This document shows positions 25,043 to 34,800 of a DNA stretch of 54,923 nt, in pieces. The stretch is from the IMG/VR virus record IMGVR_UViG_3300046171_000008, positions 1 to 54,923 of that record, one strand, 5' to 3'. This DNA is from a virus. Every line of letters begins with the position of its first letter. Within the stretch, counting starts at the first letter, position 1. The notes under the pieces were generated by a model, which saw nothing but the letters and a program-made list of their open reading frames with translations, ran no database searches and had not been told where the DNA came from. The position numbers and the translations under genes are program-made.

Positions 25043-26350
25043 ATGGCTTACTTAGGCAAATCACCATCACAGGGTGTACGTAATCGTTACTACTTCACTG
25101 CATCAGGCGGTGAGACATCAATCAGCGGTGCGCTGACAGGTGGCACCCTGACATTCACTGACGGCAACTATGTTGACGTGAACTTGAATGGTGTGACCCT
25201 AGTAGCTGGTACGGACTACAACACAAGCACAGCGAACACCATTGCTGGTTTGTCGGCATTGACTGCAAGCGATGTAGTCGAGATTGTAGTATATGACGTG
25301 TTTAGTGTGTTCAGTGGTAATGTGAACAGCGACTTCAGTGTGGGTGGTAATCTAAGCGTTACTGGTACAACTGCATTTACAGGCGCAACAACTATTACTG
25401 GACTGACCACAACTGGTGACATCAACTTTGGCGACAACGACAAGGCCATCTTTGGTGCTGGCAGTGACTTGCAGATTTATCACGATGGGTCAGCTAGTAG
25501 AATTGTTGATTCAGGAACAGGCGGGTTAACATTACAAGCAGATGCAAATGTCGTAATTCAAAACTCTGCTGGAACAGAAACAAAGGCAGAATTTACAACT
25601 GATGCTGGTGTTAATCTCTATTACGACAACGCTGCTAAACTCGCCACCACCTCATCTGGCGTGGATGTCACTGGCACGGCGGTAGTTGATGCCCTTACAT
25701 GCAGTGGCTCAGCCACTATCGAAGGTACCTCTACATTTGGAACATCCAGCGCCGACACGAGATTTAACTTTGATGGTCCAAATCAGTACAGAGCCGTGTT
25801 CAAACACTCAGGAAATATTGCAGGACAAATCGGTGGTGGTGGGGCAGACGAATTGCGGTTTAGCAATGCGGCTGGGGCAATCGTTGCTTCTATTACGGGT
25901 GGCGGCATTACCTTCAACGGCGATACCGCAGCGGCCAATGCGCTAGATGACTATGAAGAAGGCACTTGGACTCCAGTTTTAACAGCATCAAGTGGTGCGC
26001 CTAGTAGTGTTGGTTATAGCACTCAATCAGGTTCATATGTAAAAATTGGCAAAATGGTAACTGTATGGTGTCGCATTACTCTTTCTTCTCTATCAGGCGG
26101 TTCAGGAAACGGACAAATTTCAGGTTTGCCTTACACTTCAGAAAATCATAATTCTCTTAGAGGAAATGTGGGCGTTATGTTAGACCAGTTAGATTCAGAT
26201 AATCGTCAATGTTTTATTCAAGTAGATTTAAGTGCTACGACCATGACATTAGTAAAAGATGCTGGTCAGGGTAGCAGTCACGCTGGTCTTGAAATTGGTG
26301 AATTAACAGGCAACACCGACATTAGATTTCAATATTCATACACAGTATAA
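25043..26350 (+). CDS. Tail fibre protein, 435 aa
   Basis: The N-terminus MAYLGKSPSQGVRNRYYFTA and VNLNGVTLVAGTDYNTST form a widespread fibre N-terminal domain of marine phages. The shaft contains NFGDNDKAIFGAGSDLQIYH and KLATTSSGVDVTGTAV, similar to the shaft of the 20202 fibre. The C-terminus (DDYEEGTWTPVLTASSG, YVKIGKMVTVWCRITLSSLS, TDIRFQYSYTV) is a beta tip domain common in fibres that end after a DYEEGTWTP element. Likely an alternative receptor-binding protein. No S74 chaperone is present here. Confidence 0.83.
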   Translation: MAYLGKSPSQGVRNRYYFTASGGETSISGALTGGTLTFTDGNYVDVNLNGVTLVAGTDYNTSTANTIAGLSALTASDVVEIVVYDVFSVFSGNVNSDFSVGGNLSVTGTTAFTGATTITGLTTTGDINFGDNDKAIFGAGSDLQIYHDGSASRIVDSGTGGLTLQADANVVIQNSAGTETKAEFTTDAGVNLYYDNAAKLATTSSGVDVTGTAVVDALTCSGSATIEGTSTFGTSSADTRFNFDGPNQYRAVFKHSGNIAGQIGGGGADELRFSNAAGAIVASITGGGITFNGDTAAANALDDYEEGTWTPVLTASSGAPSSVGYSTQSGSYVKIGKMVTVWCRITLSSLSGGSGNGQISGLPYTSENHNSLRGNVGVMLDQLDSDNRQCFIQVDLSATTMTLVKDAGQGSSHAGLEIGELTGNTDIRFQYSYTV

Positions 26351-26398
26351 CCCCACCAGAGGTGCGGGTCGGACAGTCCAAGCCAGAAGGAGATAAAA

Positions 26399-26677
26399 AT
26401 GGCACTTACAGAAGAAACAGCACAAGACAAGATTGAAGTAGTCGGCGAACACAAAGCTGTGCAGGTTCGCACTGCCACAGTTATCAAGCGTGATGGCGAA
26501 GAGATTAGCCGCAGCTTTCACAGGCACGTTCTGCATCCTAGCACTAAGACAGACGATACTTGGGCAGATACTGACATCAGCGGCGAAAGCGCAGAGGTGC
26601 AGGGCATCTGCAACGCTGTGTGGACAGACGCAGTAAAGACTGCTTATCAGGCCGCAATGGACGCACAGAGCGTATAG
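26399..26677 (+). CDS. Small fibre-region protein ending at an in-frame amber codon, 92 aa
   Basis: Starts with GAAGGAG and ATG. The product has a soluble N-terminal domain (QVRTATVIKRDGEEISRSFH, ISGESAEVQGICNAVWTDAV) ending MDAQSV. It stops at TAG (26675-26677), but the same frame continues ATIQELEARIATLETE and ends at a TAA that overlaps the next gene's ATG (TAATG), the junction used throughout this arm. The original gene therefore probably ran to 26728, and the TAG is a nonsense mutation, a readthrough codon or a base-call error. Function unknown. Confidence 0.7.
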   Translation: MALTEETAQDKIEVVGEHKAVQVRTATVIKRDGEEISRSFHRHVLHPSTKTDDTWADTDISGESAEVQGICNAVWTDAVKTAYQAAMDAQSV

Positions 26678-26728
26678 GCAACCATACAGGAACTTGAGGC
26701 TCGTATAGCCACACTAGAAACTGAATAA
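26678..26728 (+). other. In-frame extension after an amber codon
   Basis: Sixteen codons follow the TAG at 26675 without another stop and encode a heptad-like coiled coil (ATIQELEARIATLETE), then TAA at 26726-26728 that shares its last base with the next ATG. It looks like the original C-terminus of the 26399 gene. Confidence 0.65.
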
Positions 26729-26934
26729 TGAAAATGACCCAGCAAGTAGAGCCAGCACTCAAGGTACAGATGGAACTAGACGCACACGAAAAAGAGTGCG
26801 CCATGTTTCGTGAGTTGGTAAACGGCAAGCTGGACAACTTGGATAAGCGCATGTGGCGTTTAGAAGCAATGATAATGGGTAGCACCGTAATGGTGGTGGC
26901 TATGGTAGTTACAGTATTTATGGGAATGAATTAG
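26728..26934 (+). CDS. Small coiled-coil plus one membrane segment protein, 68 aa
   Basis: Begins on TAATG. A charged helical N-terminal part (MELDAHEKECAMFRELVNGK, LDNLDKRMWRLEAM) is followed by one C-terminal membrane segment (IMGSTVMVVAMVVTVFMG). This coiled coil plus terminal helix layout resembles hemolysin XhlA-type phage proteins, which act at the membrane during lysis. It lies far from the main lysis cassette, so a role in lysis timing or membrane attachment is possible but unproven. Confidence 0.75.
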   Translation: MKMTQQVEPALKVQMELDAHEKECAMFRELVNGKLDNLDKRMWRLEAMIMGSTVMVVAMVVTVFMGMN

Positions 26935-26935
26935 T

Positions 26936-29005
26936 ATGGCGATGTTCAAAGCATTTAAACCTGAAGCAATGAATAAGATTGCACAGGCTATGGGCTATTC
27001 TGGTGACATGGGCCAGTTCCAACAATACATTGAAGATGACCCAGCACGTAAGGCACGAATGAATGGCTTTGTCCAAGCTGCACAGCAGATGGCAAAGGGT
27101 GGTGTAGTGAAGATGCAACAAGGTGGTATATTGTCTCAAGGTCCATCTTTTTATACTCCTACATCTGGAGAAACGCTTGTTCAAAATGACCCTACGCCTA
27201 CAGCCATTAGGTCAACAGTAATGCCTCAAACTGGAGGTATGTTTGCATTTAAATCTGACGGTACACGTGTAACTGTTCCACAAGGATATTTTGACCCACG
27301 CACAGCACAACAAGACACACCACCTGCTGCACCTACACCCCAAAGTGATGTAAAGAACGTAGCTATTGGTGATGTAACTACACAGCGTATGTATGCACCC
27401 GGTCTACCGCAGGGCGGTGTAACTACCGCTGCTATGACACCAACAGGTCCGGGTCAAGAAGTGCAGCAAGGTACTGGCGCACTTACAGGTGCAGTTGCAG
27501 TGCCTACAGCTATGGCACAGACAGCTATAGCTGCCCCACAACAAGAGTCACAAGCAAATGTAATGGAAGCCGCTACAGCCGCACCAGCAGTCGATGCAGC
27601 TATGAATGCTACACAGGCAGCACAGGCTACCGTAGACCCCCGCGCACAGGTCACAGCGGCCCAGCAAACAGCATCTAGCGTAGGTAATCTACAGGCTGCA
27701 CAGGGCAATGCCACACTTATCAACAATCCTGTACAACGTCAGATTCAAGCAGGTGAACTTATCTCTGGTGCTGCTGATGCCCAGACTGCTGCTACCTTTA
27801 CTGAACAAGTACAAGCTGCAGAAGCTACACCATCTACGCAAGCTACTGTACAGGGCCAGCTTGCTTCTCTAACAGCCAACTTTGATGCTGCCAATCCACC
27901 TGCATGGGCCGCTGGTGCTATGCGTAATGCTACACAAGCAATGGCTGCACGTGGACTAGGCGCAAGTAGCCTCGCTGGTCAGGCAATTGTACAGGCCACG
28001 CTTGAGGCTGCTCTCCCCATTGCACAGGCTGATGCAGCAGTAACTGCACAGTTTGAGGCACAGAACCTATCTAACAGACAACAACGTGCTATGCTTTCTG
28101 CACAGCAACGTGCCACATTCATGGGTCAAGAGTTTGACCAAGCCTTTCAATCACGTGTTCAGAACTCTGCACGTATTGCCGATATAGCTAACATGAACTT
28201 TACTGCTGAACAACAGGTACAGCTAGAGAACTCTCGTGCTGCTAATACAATGAACCTTAACAACTTGTCTAACTCACAGGCAATGACAATGGCAGAAGCA
28301 TCTGCACTAGCACAGATGGATGCATCTAATCTTAACAATCGTCAACAGGCTGCAGTAAATAATGCACAGGCATTCCTGCAGACCGATATGGCTAACTTGT
28401 CTAATCAACAACAGACAGAGTTGTTTAAGGCACAACAGCGTACACAGTCTATGTTTACGGACCAAGCAGCTACCAATGCAGCACGTCAATTCAATGCATC
28501 TAGTCAGAACCAAGTTGACCAGTTCTTTGCCAATCTGGCACAGCAGACATCACAGTTTAATGCCACACAGCAAAATGCACAGGCACAGTTTAATGCAGGT
28601 CAGGCTAATACAGTAGAACGCTTCAATGCTGAGATGAATAATCAGCGTGACCAGTTCAATGCACAGAACCAGATTGTAATTGCACAGTCAAATGCACAGT
28701 GGCGTAGGCAAATTGCTACAGCAGATACCGCTGCAGTTAATCGTGCTAATGAAATTAATGCTGCTGCTGTTCTTGATATTAGTAAGACCGCTTACGATAA
28801 TCTGTGGCAGTACTATGCAGACAGCATGGAGTATGCATGGGATGCTGCAGACAGTGAACTTGACCGTTTGAATAACTTGGCTGTAGCACAGCTTAGTGCA
28901 GATGCACAAGCAGCAGCAACAAAAGCAGCAAGCAGTTCTGCTGCTGGTAGCGCATTAGGCGGTTTGATTGGCACACTTGGTAGTGCATTTATTGAGTTTG
29001 GATAA
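26936..29005 (+). CDS. Large Ala/Gln-rich internal virion protein, 689 aa
   Basis: Starts MAMFKAFKPEAMNKIAQAMG, then contains FVQAAQQMAKGGVVKMQQGG. Most of the remaining sequence is Ala/Gln/Asn-rich and helical, with many repeats of the type NLSNxQQxxMxxA and QFNAxxQNxxxQFNA (about residues 350-620). The C-terminus is Ala/Gly-rich and hydrophobic (SALGGLIGTLGSAFIEFG). Composition and order before two further large genes match podovirus internal or ejection proteins that leave with the DNA and cross the envelope. No lysozyme motif is seen. Confidence 0.72.
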   Translation: MAMFKAFKPEAMNKIAQAMGYSGDMGQFQQYIEDDPARKARMNGFVQAAQQMAKGGVVKMQQGGILSQGPSFYTPTSGETLVQNDPTPTAIRSTVMPQTGGMFAFKSDGTRVTVPQGYFDPRTAQQDTPPAAPTPQSDVKNVAIGDVTTQRMYAPGLPQGGVTTAAMTPTGPGQEVQQGTGALTGAVAVPTAMAQTAIAAPQQESQANVMEAATAAPAVDAAMNATQAAQATVDPRAQVTAAQQTASSVGNLQAAQGNATLINNPVQRQIQAGELISGAADAQTAATFTEQVQAAEATPSTQATVQGQLASLTANFDAANPPAWAAGAMRNATQAMAARGLGASSLAGQAIVQATLEAALPIAQADAAVTAQFEAQNLSNRQQRAMLSAQQRATFMGQEFDQAFQSRVQNSARIADIANMNFTAEQQVQLENSRAANTMNLNNLSNSQAMTMAEASALAQMDASNLNNRQQAAVNNAQAFLQTDMANLSNQQQTELFKAQQRTQSMFTDQAATNAARQFNASSQNQVDQFFANLAQQTSQFNATQQNAQAQFNAGQANTVERFNAEMNNQRDQFNAQNQIVIAQSNAQWRRQIATADTAAVNRANEINAAAVLDISKTAYDNLWQYYADSMEYAWDAADSELDRLNNLAVAQLSADAQAAATKAASSSAAGSALGGLIGTLGSAFIEFG

Positions 29006-29009
29006 AAAT

Positions 29010-29225
29010 ATGCTAACTAATCCTACACCTATATTACATCAGAACTTGTCACTGGCTATGAAGAATATGCCAGAAGAAACTCCTATGACTAAAAATACTT
29101 TGATGGGGCCACCTAAAAAACAGGTGACAAAGGCAAAAGAAGATGATATACTACAACCTTCAAGACGTGTAGCTTCTTACATTGAAACAATTCAAAAGAA
29201 ACGTGAGGAAATTAAGAATGGCTGA
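29010..29225 (+). CDS. Small hypothetical protein, 71 aa
   Basis: The start at ATG 29010 follows the previous stop by four bases; the open frame to 28968 lies inside that gene. The protein is Pro/Lys-rich (MLTNPTPILHQNLSLAMKNM, TLMGPPKKQVTKAKEDD), with a helical end (SRRVASYIETIQKKREEIKN). Small linker genes of this sort sit between internal virion genes in related phages. Function unknown. Confidence 0.6.
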   Translation: MLTNPTPILHQNLSLAMKNMPEETPMTKNTLMGPPKKQVTKAKEDDILQPSRRVASYIETIQKKREEIKNG

Positions 29226-29742
29226 CATGATGATGCAACCTAAACTTGATGCACCTATTCCGGGTCATTCCTTAACTAAGGAACTTGGCTCACGTCCTTG
29301 GCAGCAACCTGCACAGTACACAACTGTAGAGGATGCGCTGGACTATTATATTCCACGACTTGAATCTGATGAAGTTACAAGTCAACTTCTTGATGTACTT
29401 GAAATGGGTATTCCTGTAACTACAGTAGCTAATACAATGCAGCTTGGTAGTGTCATGGAAGGCAAGCACAGTGTTGATGTAGGTATGCTTATATTGCCTG
29501 TACTGGTTGAGTTGATTATGTTAATTGCTGATAGCGCAGGTGTTGAATATACTACTGGTCTTGAAAAAGATAAAGAAATTCGTGGTTCTCTAGTAGATTT
29601 AGCAGTTAGTAAATTTAAAGAAGAAAAAGATAAAACAAAAAATAATGATGCTAGTGAAGGTGATGGTGGTAAATTTGTTGCCGACAGCATGAAGCAAGCT
29701 GCCGAAGATCGTGTCGGTGGATTAATGTCTAGGGGTACATAA
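29218..29742 (+). CDS. Conserved virion-arm protein with GGLMSRG tail, 174 aa
   Basis: The start is taken at ATG 29218, eight bases before the upstream stop. The N-terminus PKLDAPIPGHSLTKELGSRP is followed by VEDALDYYIPRLESDEVTSQ, LLDVLEMGIPVTTVANTMQL and GKHSVDVGMLILPVLVELIM, the last being a strong hydrophobic helix. The protein is well conserved among marine phages but uncharacterised. It ends RVGGLMSRGT, one of the repeated GG tails. Probably a minor structural or ejection-complex protein. Confidence 0.8.
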   Translation: MADMMMQPKLDAPIPGHSLTKELGSRPWQQPAQYTTVEDALDYYIPRLESDEVTSQLLDVLEMGIPVTTVANTMQLGSVMEGKHSVDVGMLILPVLVELIMLIADSAGVEYTTGLEKDKEIRGSLVDLAVSKFKEEKDKTKNNDASEGDGGKFVADSMKQAAEDRVGGLMSRGT

Positions 29743-31850
29743 TGTCTCTTTTTGGTTTAGGTTCATTTGGTGAAGGTTTTGTTACAGGCTTTGCTACGGA
29801 GGCAAACGAAGCACTAAAAAAGAGTGTTAATCGTATTAATACTCGTGTAGACAAACTTAAACAATTTCAAGTAGAACGTGCTATTAAAGAGCAAGACAAA
29901 CGTGCTTCAGAAATAGAGGAACACAAAGAGGCACTAGCAGAAGCATACGCATTATTTGGGGGTGACGAAAATGCAGAGCAAGCTATTGCTTATGCTGGCG
30001 GTCTTCTTAAAGAACGTGGTGGTCTTGCTGCATTTAAAAGTAGGATTGCTGAACTGCGTGAAGCAAAAGATAACGATGTAGATATAAATTCATACTTTGG
30101 ACGTGCGGAAACAGATGCACCTTATAATGCTACATTAGATGATATAGCAGAAGCTGCAGTAGGTGGACGTTCTACCTTGGCAAGTGATTATCGTTTACCT
30201 AAAGGCATGGGTGATGATAGCAGTTTAATAGGTACAGTACTTGGTAAAAAGATAGATGTAGTCGGTATGGCTATGGAGCAAGCAGGTGAAGAAATTCGTG
30301 CGTTATACGGTGCGGATGTAGACACACTTGTTAAACTGCCTACAATCACATTCAAAGCTGAAGAGTTTTCTTTACGTGATAAAAGTCCTGCTGAAAGACT
30401 AGATTACGCAAATAAAAAACTAGCGTTACCACGTGTGCAAGCAGATGAAGCCCTTAAATCAAAATATACAAGTATGCGAGATGAACAAGAGTTAGCGGTT
30501 ATCAATACTAAAGATGAAGCAGCTACTATTGAAATTCTTGATGCCCAAATTAATCGTGCTGAACCGGGTTCTGATGAAGAAGCTACGCTTCTCTCTCAAC
30601 GTAAAAACGTAAATAGAAATATGCAATTAAAAGCTGTTGCAGATCAGCCTGTAAAAGAACTTAATTTAAGAATTGAGTATGCAATGGCAGATGCTCTTGA
30701 AGAGTCTGAACGTACAGGTAATCCAATTGATCGTAGTCAAGTTGAAATACTAGAACAAGAACTGGCTTCTCTTACAGGAGATGTACCAAGTGTTCAGAGT
30801 GAAATTGATGAAGAAAGAGAAGAACTCCGGCGTAGGTCTGACCCATCATACACAGGAACAGATAAACTTACAATAGGTTCCGATGAGTACAATAACGAAC
30901 TTGCTCGTATTGAAGCTAGACAAAATGCACACGATTCAGTAAAGCCTATAAAACCTTTAAACCCTAGATCAGTAGATGTGTTTCAAGATACTTTTCTTAA
31001 CGCTATTGCAAGAGCAGAAATAGATGCAATAAAGCAGTTTTCGGATACAGAACAAACTGTTTATCAAGGTATAAAGGATTTAGCTAAAACCCCTGCAGAA
31101 CTAGAACGCCTACGACAAAAAGGGCAAGATGATGCAAAAGCAGGTAATAACGCTTTAAATGAAAGACTTGCTATTTATGACAAAGTTGCTGCTGCATCTC
31201 GTTCTGTAACGAATACCGTTATAGCCCGTAGTTTAAATAACTATAATAAAAAAGATCACGCTGAAGCATGGATTGCTGCAGCAAATCTTGGATACATTGA
31301 TCCTGCTGACGCAACAAGTACTCCGACTGCCACTGATACCTCTGCACAGACTGCTGCTGCATTGGGTGTTGAAATAACTGCAGGTGCTGCCACAGCAGCA
31401 GACGTTAAAAGGCAGTTTCCCGATACTGTGGAAGGTGCTAATGCCATGATTAATCAGTTGTATAAAAATAAATTGAAGGTAGAAGATGCGATTAAAATGG
31501 CTAAAGAGGACGGGTATAGTCCTGAGTTTTTGGCTGTTCTTGAGCAAGAGAAAGGCCAAGATCCTGCAGGGGTCGCACAATTGGTTATTCAAGACACGGA
31601 TATAGACGTTAATGATGAAGAGGTTCGTCAAATAGCTGAAGCAAAACGTATTATAGGGGATGTTGCAGGATTTGATTCAAAAGAAATTCGTGCTATTGCA
31701 AAAGAACTAGGCGTAACTCCAGAAAAAGCTGCGGAACTTCATGCAGCAGCAACAGAGGAAATAAAAGAGGCGCGTAAAGAAAACCGTGTGTCTAGGAGAA
31801 GTGGAAGAACTAACAATCGCTATACTGGTGGATTAATGTCGAGGAAGTAG
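29742..31850 (+). CDS. Large coiled-coil virion protein, 702 aa
   Basis: Begins on TAATG. The first 30 residues (SLFGLGSFGEGFVTGFATEA) form a Gly/Phe-rich amphipathic lead, followed by long charged helices (EQDKRASEIEEHKEALAEAY and throughout). There are no membrane helices or enzyme motifs. The C-terminus is NRVSRRSGRTNNRY followed by TGGLMSRK, the same tail element as the previous gene. Placement between the 29218 and 31853 genes supports an internal virion or ejection role. Confidence 0.72.
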   Translation: MSLFGLGSFGEGFVTGFATEANEALKKSVNRINTRVDKLKQFQVERAIKEQDKRASEIEEHKEALAEAYALFGGDENAEQAIAYAGGLLKERGGLAAFKSRIAELREAKDNDVDINSYFGRAETDAPYNATLDDIAEAAVGGRSTLASDYRLPKGMGDDSSLIGTVLGKKIDVVGMAMEQAGEEIRALYGADVDTLVKLPTITFKAEEFSLRDKSPAERLDYANKKLALPRVQADEALKSKYTSMRDEQELAVINTKDEAATIEILDAQINRAEPGSDEEATLLSQRKNVNRNMQLKAVADQPVKELNLRIEYAMADALEESERTGNPIDRSQVEILEQELASLTGDVPSVQSEIDEEREELRRRSDPSYTGTDKLTIGSDEYNNELARIEARQNAHDSVKPIKPLNPRSVDVFQDTFLNAIARAEIDAIKQFSDTEQTVYQGIKDLAKTPAELERLRQKGQDDAKAGNNALNERLAIYDKVAAASRSVTNTVIARSLNNYNKKDHAEAWIAAANLGYIDPADATSTPTATDTSAQTAAALGVEITAGAATAADVKRQFPDTVEGANAMINQLYKNKLKVEDAIKMAKEDGYSPEFLAVLEQEKGQDPAGVAQLVIQDTDIDVNDEEVRQIAEAKRIIGDVAGFDSKEIRAIAKELGVTPEKAAELHAAATEEIKEARKENRVSRRSGRTNNRYTGGLMSRK

Positions 31851-31852
31851 AT

Positions 31853-34800
31853 ATGGGTTTTCGTGATTTACTCCTTTCTAATGACGAGGAAGAAGAAACA
31901 GTTACTTCTCCTCTATTAGAAAAGGAAGAACCAAAAGCGCAGCAATCTTTTCGTGACTTACTTTTGGCCCAGCCAGAGGAAAAAGAACCGGAAGATATTG
32001 ACGTAGCTACTGCTGCAACGGCACAAAAAAATATAGAGAACAATTCTGCTATTCGTGAAGCTGCTATTCGTTTTGTGCAAGACCGTTTGGGTATGACAAA
32101 TGTTACCGATCCTGATGAAGCTATGGAAGAGTATATAGAACACTTCCGTTCTTTTAACGTAAATGAAATTACTGCAGGTGGTGACTATAGGTATGTATCT
32201 GCTGCTGCTGCTGACGCAACTAAAACACCTGATTTAACACAAGAAACTAGAGATAAAGCTGCACAGAGATTAAGTGACTACCGTTTACTATATCAGTCTT
32301 TTAATGAGATGCCAGCATTTTCAGATAACTTTTTTACCGCAACTGGCGATTATGCGGAAGGCATTTTAACAGCCCCATCTACATATATAGGAATGCTATT
32401 GCCCGGTGCAGGTAAAGCGGCGGGAATAGCTGCCCAGACAGGTGCTAAAGTCGCAGTTAATCGCACACTTGCACAAGCATTTAAAACCCCCATTTCAACC
32501 CTAGCCGCTAAAGCCGCTGCAAATCCTATTAAAACCACTGTTTTAGTAGAAGGTGCGGGTGGTTCTTTGCAGAATGTAGCCGCCCAAAAAACTGAGATGG
32601 CTGCAGATTTACGTACAGATTATGATCCATCTGAAACCGCAGTGGCATTTGGCCTTAGTGCGGCTTTACCTGCTGCGGGTGTAGTATACGCAGGTAAAAT
32701 GGGGGCTAAAAAGTATATTGAAAAAGATACACCTGATTTAGTTGAACAAGTTCTTAAACAAGAAGAAGATGCTACAGTAGAAGCTGCAAAAACACTTACA
32801 AAAAATAAAAAGAATAAAAAACTTGCAAAAGACATAGCTGATGGCGCACCTAGCGTACGTTCTTTGGATGCGGATGAAGTTGCTAAAGGTAAAGATGTTC
32901 GTGAGATTATGGAAGCGGGTAAAGAACTAGACCCAGACTTCAATATGACCTTAACCCCAGAAAAAACAATGCGTATCTATGCTGGTGTAGTTGAGATAGC
33001 GGAAAGAGCAGGTATAGAAAAAGCACCTGACGAACGTATAACAGAGTTTGTTGCTCGTGCTATGGACGAGATAGTTAGAAAAGACCCTAAAAAGGGTGGA
33101 GAAAAAGCAGAAAAACTTTATGGTGAAATACTAGAAAAGTATAAACTTACCAACGATGATTTTGGTGCGTTTGTTATGGCTGATGCTTCAGATTGGGGGC
33201 GTAAAGGTGCTGCTATGTCTCAAGCAAAAAGATTACAGGTACGCTTGAACAATGCTGCTGCTAATAAAATATTTGGTTTAGATGAAGAAGCACTGAGTAA
33301 AATAAAAGAACTTGAAGAGGCTGTAAATGATGGTGATGTTCGTCTAGCACTAACCAAATCAGATGAGATAGCCGATAAAGCAGAGACAGATGGTCTGTTT
33401 AGAAAATTAGATACCGTGCGTCTAGCTGCAATGACTTCACAGACAGCAACAACTGTTCGTAACGGTGTTGGTGGATTTGGTCGTGCAGGTATTGATGGTG
33501 TAACTAAATTATTGGATAGGGGTATTGCATCTGGTTTAAAAACAGTCGGATTTGCTGAAGGTAAAAAAGGACTTAATTTACTTGAAAAAGACCCTAATCT
33601 AGATTCTTTTTCTATTTTATATGGCATGATGAATACTAAAGAATCTGCTGCTATTAAAGACATTTTTAGGATGGGTTTTGACCAGAAAGCAGAGGCACTA
33701 TACCGACAACTGCGAGACATTGATAATAAAACAGGCAAAAAGAAAGGTATGAACAGTGCCAGAGCAATTGCTATGGAACTAAATGCTCTTAACCAACTTA
33801 CTGATAATTATTTTAAACAGGCAGCATTTGCCGGATCATTGAAAAGACAACTAAATGAACAGTTTCAAAAAGCATTGGCTGATCCTAAAATGGCAGATAC
33901 TGTAAAAGCAGAGGATTTTAACCTGTTAAACATTATAGCTGATGGAGATTTTAAAAAGGTATTTGGAGATAAAAGAGGCAAAAATATGTTAGACAAGGCA
34001 GTTAAAGACTCTTTGTACTTTACATATCAACAAACACCAAATTCAAAAGTAGGACAAGCTATTGTTAATGGTATACACTCTGCACCATTTTTGACAACAT
34101 CATTGGTTCCTTTCCCCCGATTTATTATGAATGCACTGCGCTTCACCTACGAATATTCCCCTGCATATATAGTTCAGGGTGCTGCACGATCCTTTTCCAA
34201 AGATTCTAACAACTACGAAGAACTTGCCAAATCTTTAATTGGTACGGGCATACTAGCAGGTGCCGTAGCTTTTAGAGGAAGTGAAAATGCAGGTGAAAAT
34301 TGGTATGAGTACAAAATGGATGATGGCCGTACATTTGATATGCGTCCTTTCTTTCCTGCCGCACCTTATTTATTTTTTGCTGATTTGTATGTAAAATATA
34401 GAGATAATGATCCTGTAATTGGAGATAGGAGATTTGTTGCAGATGGTATTCAAGCACTGACAGGCACACAAATGAGAGCAGGATTTGGTGCTTATGCTAT
34501 TGACGGTGCTATTAAGGACTTGTTGAGAGATGATACAGACGCATATCAAAAGGCAGGTAAAATTGGTGCTAATTACATTTCTAACTTATTTAGTACATAT
34601 ACTATACCGCTTACTGCAAGTCAGGACGTGTATAATACATTCTTATCCCCAGATGATGAAGTTATTGCTAGGCAGACTGACTCATCCAATTTATTTGATT
34701 TGATTGTAAATAAATCAACCGCACGTCTACCTATGAATTATGCTTTGCAAAAGAATATACAAGAGATGACGGGTGGAAGTTCGTGGCTTCCTAAATACAC

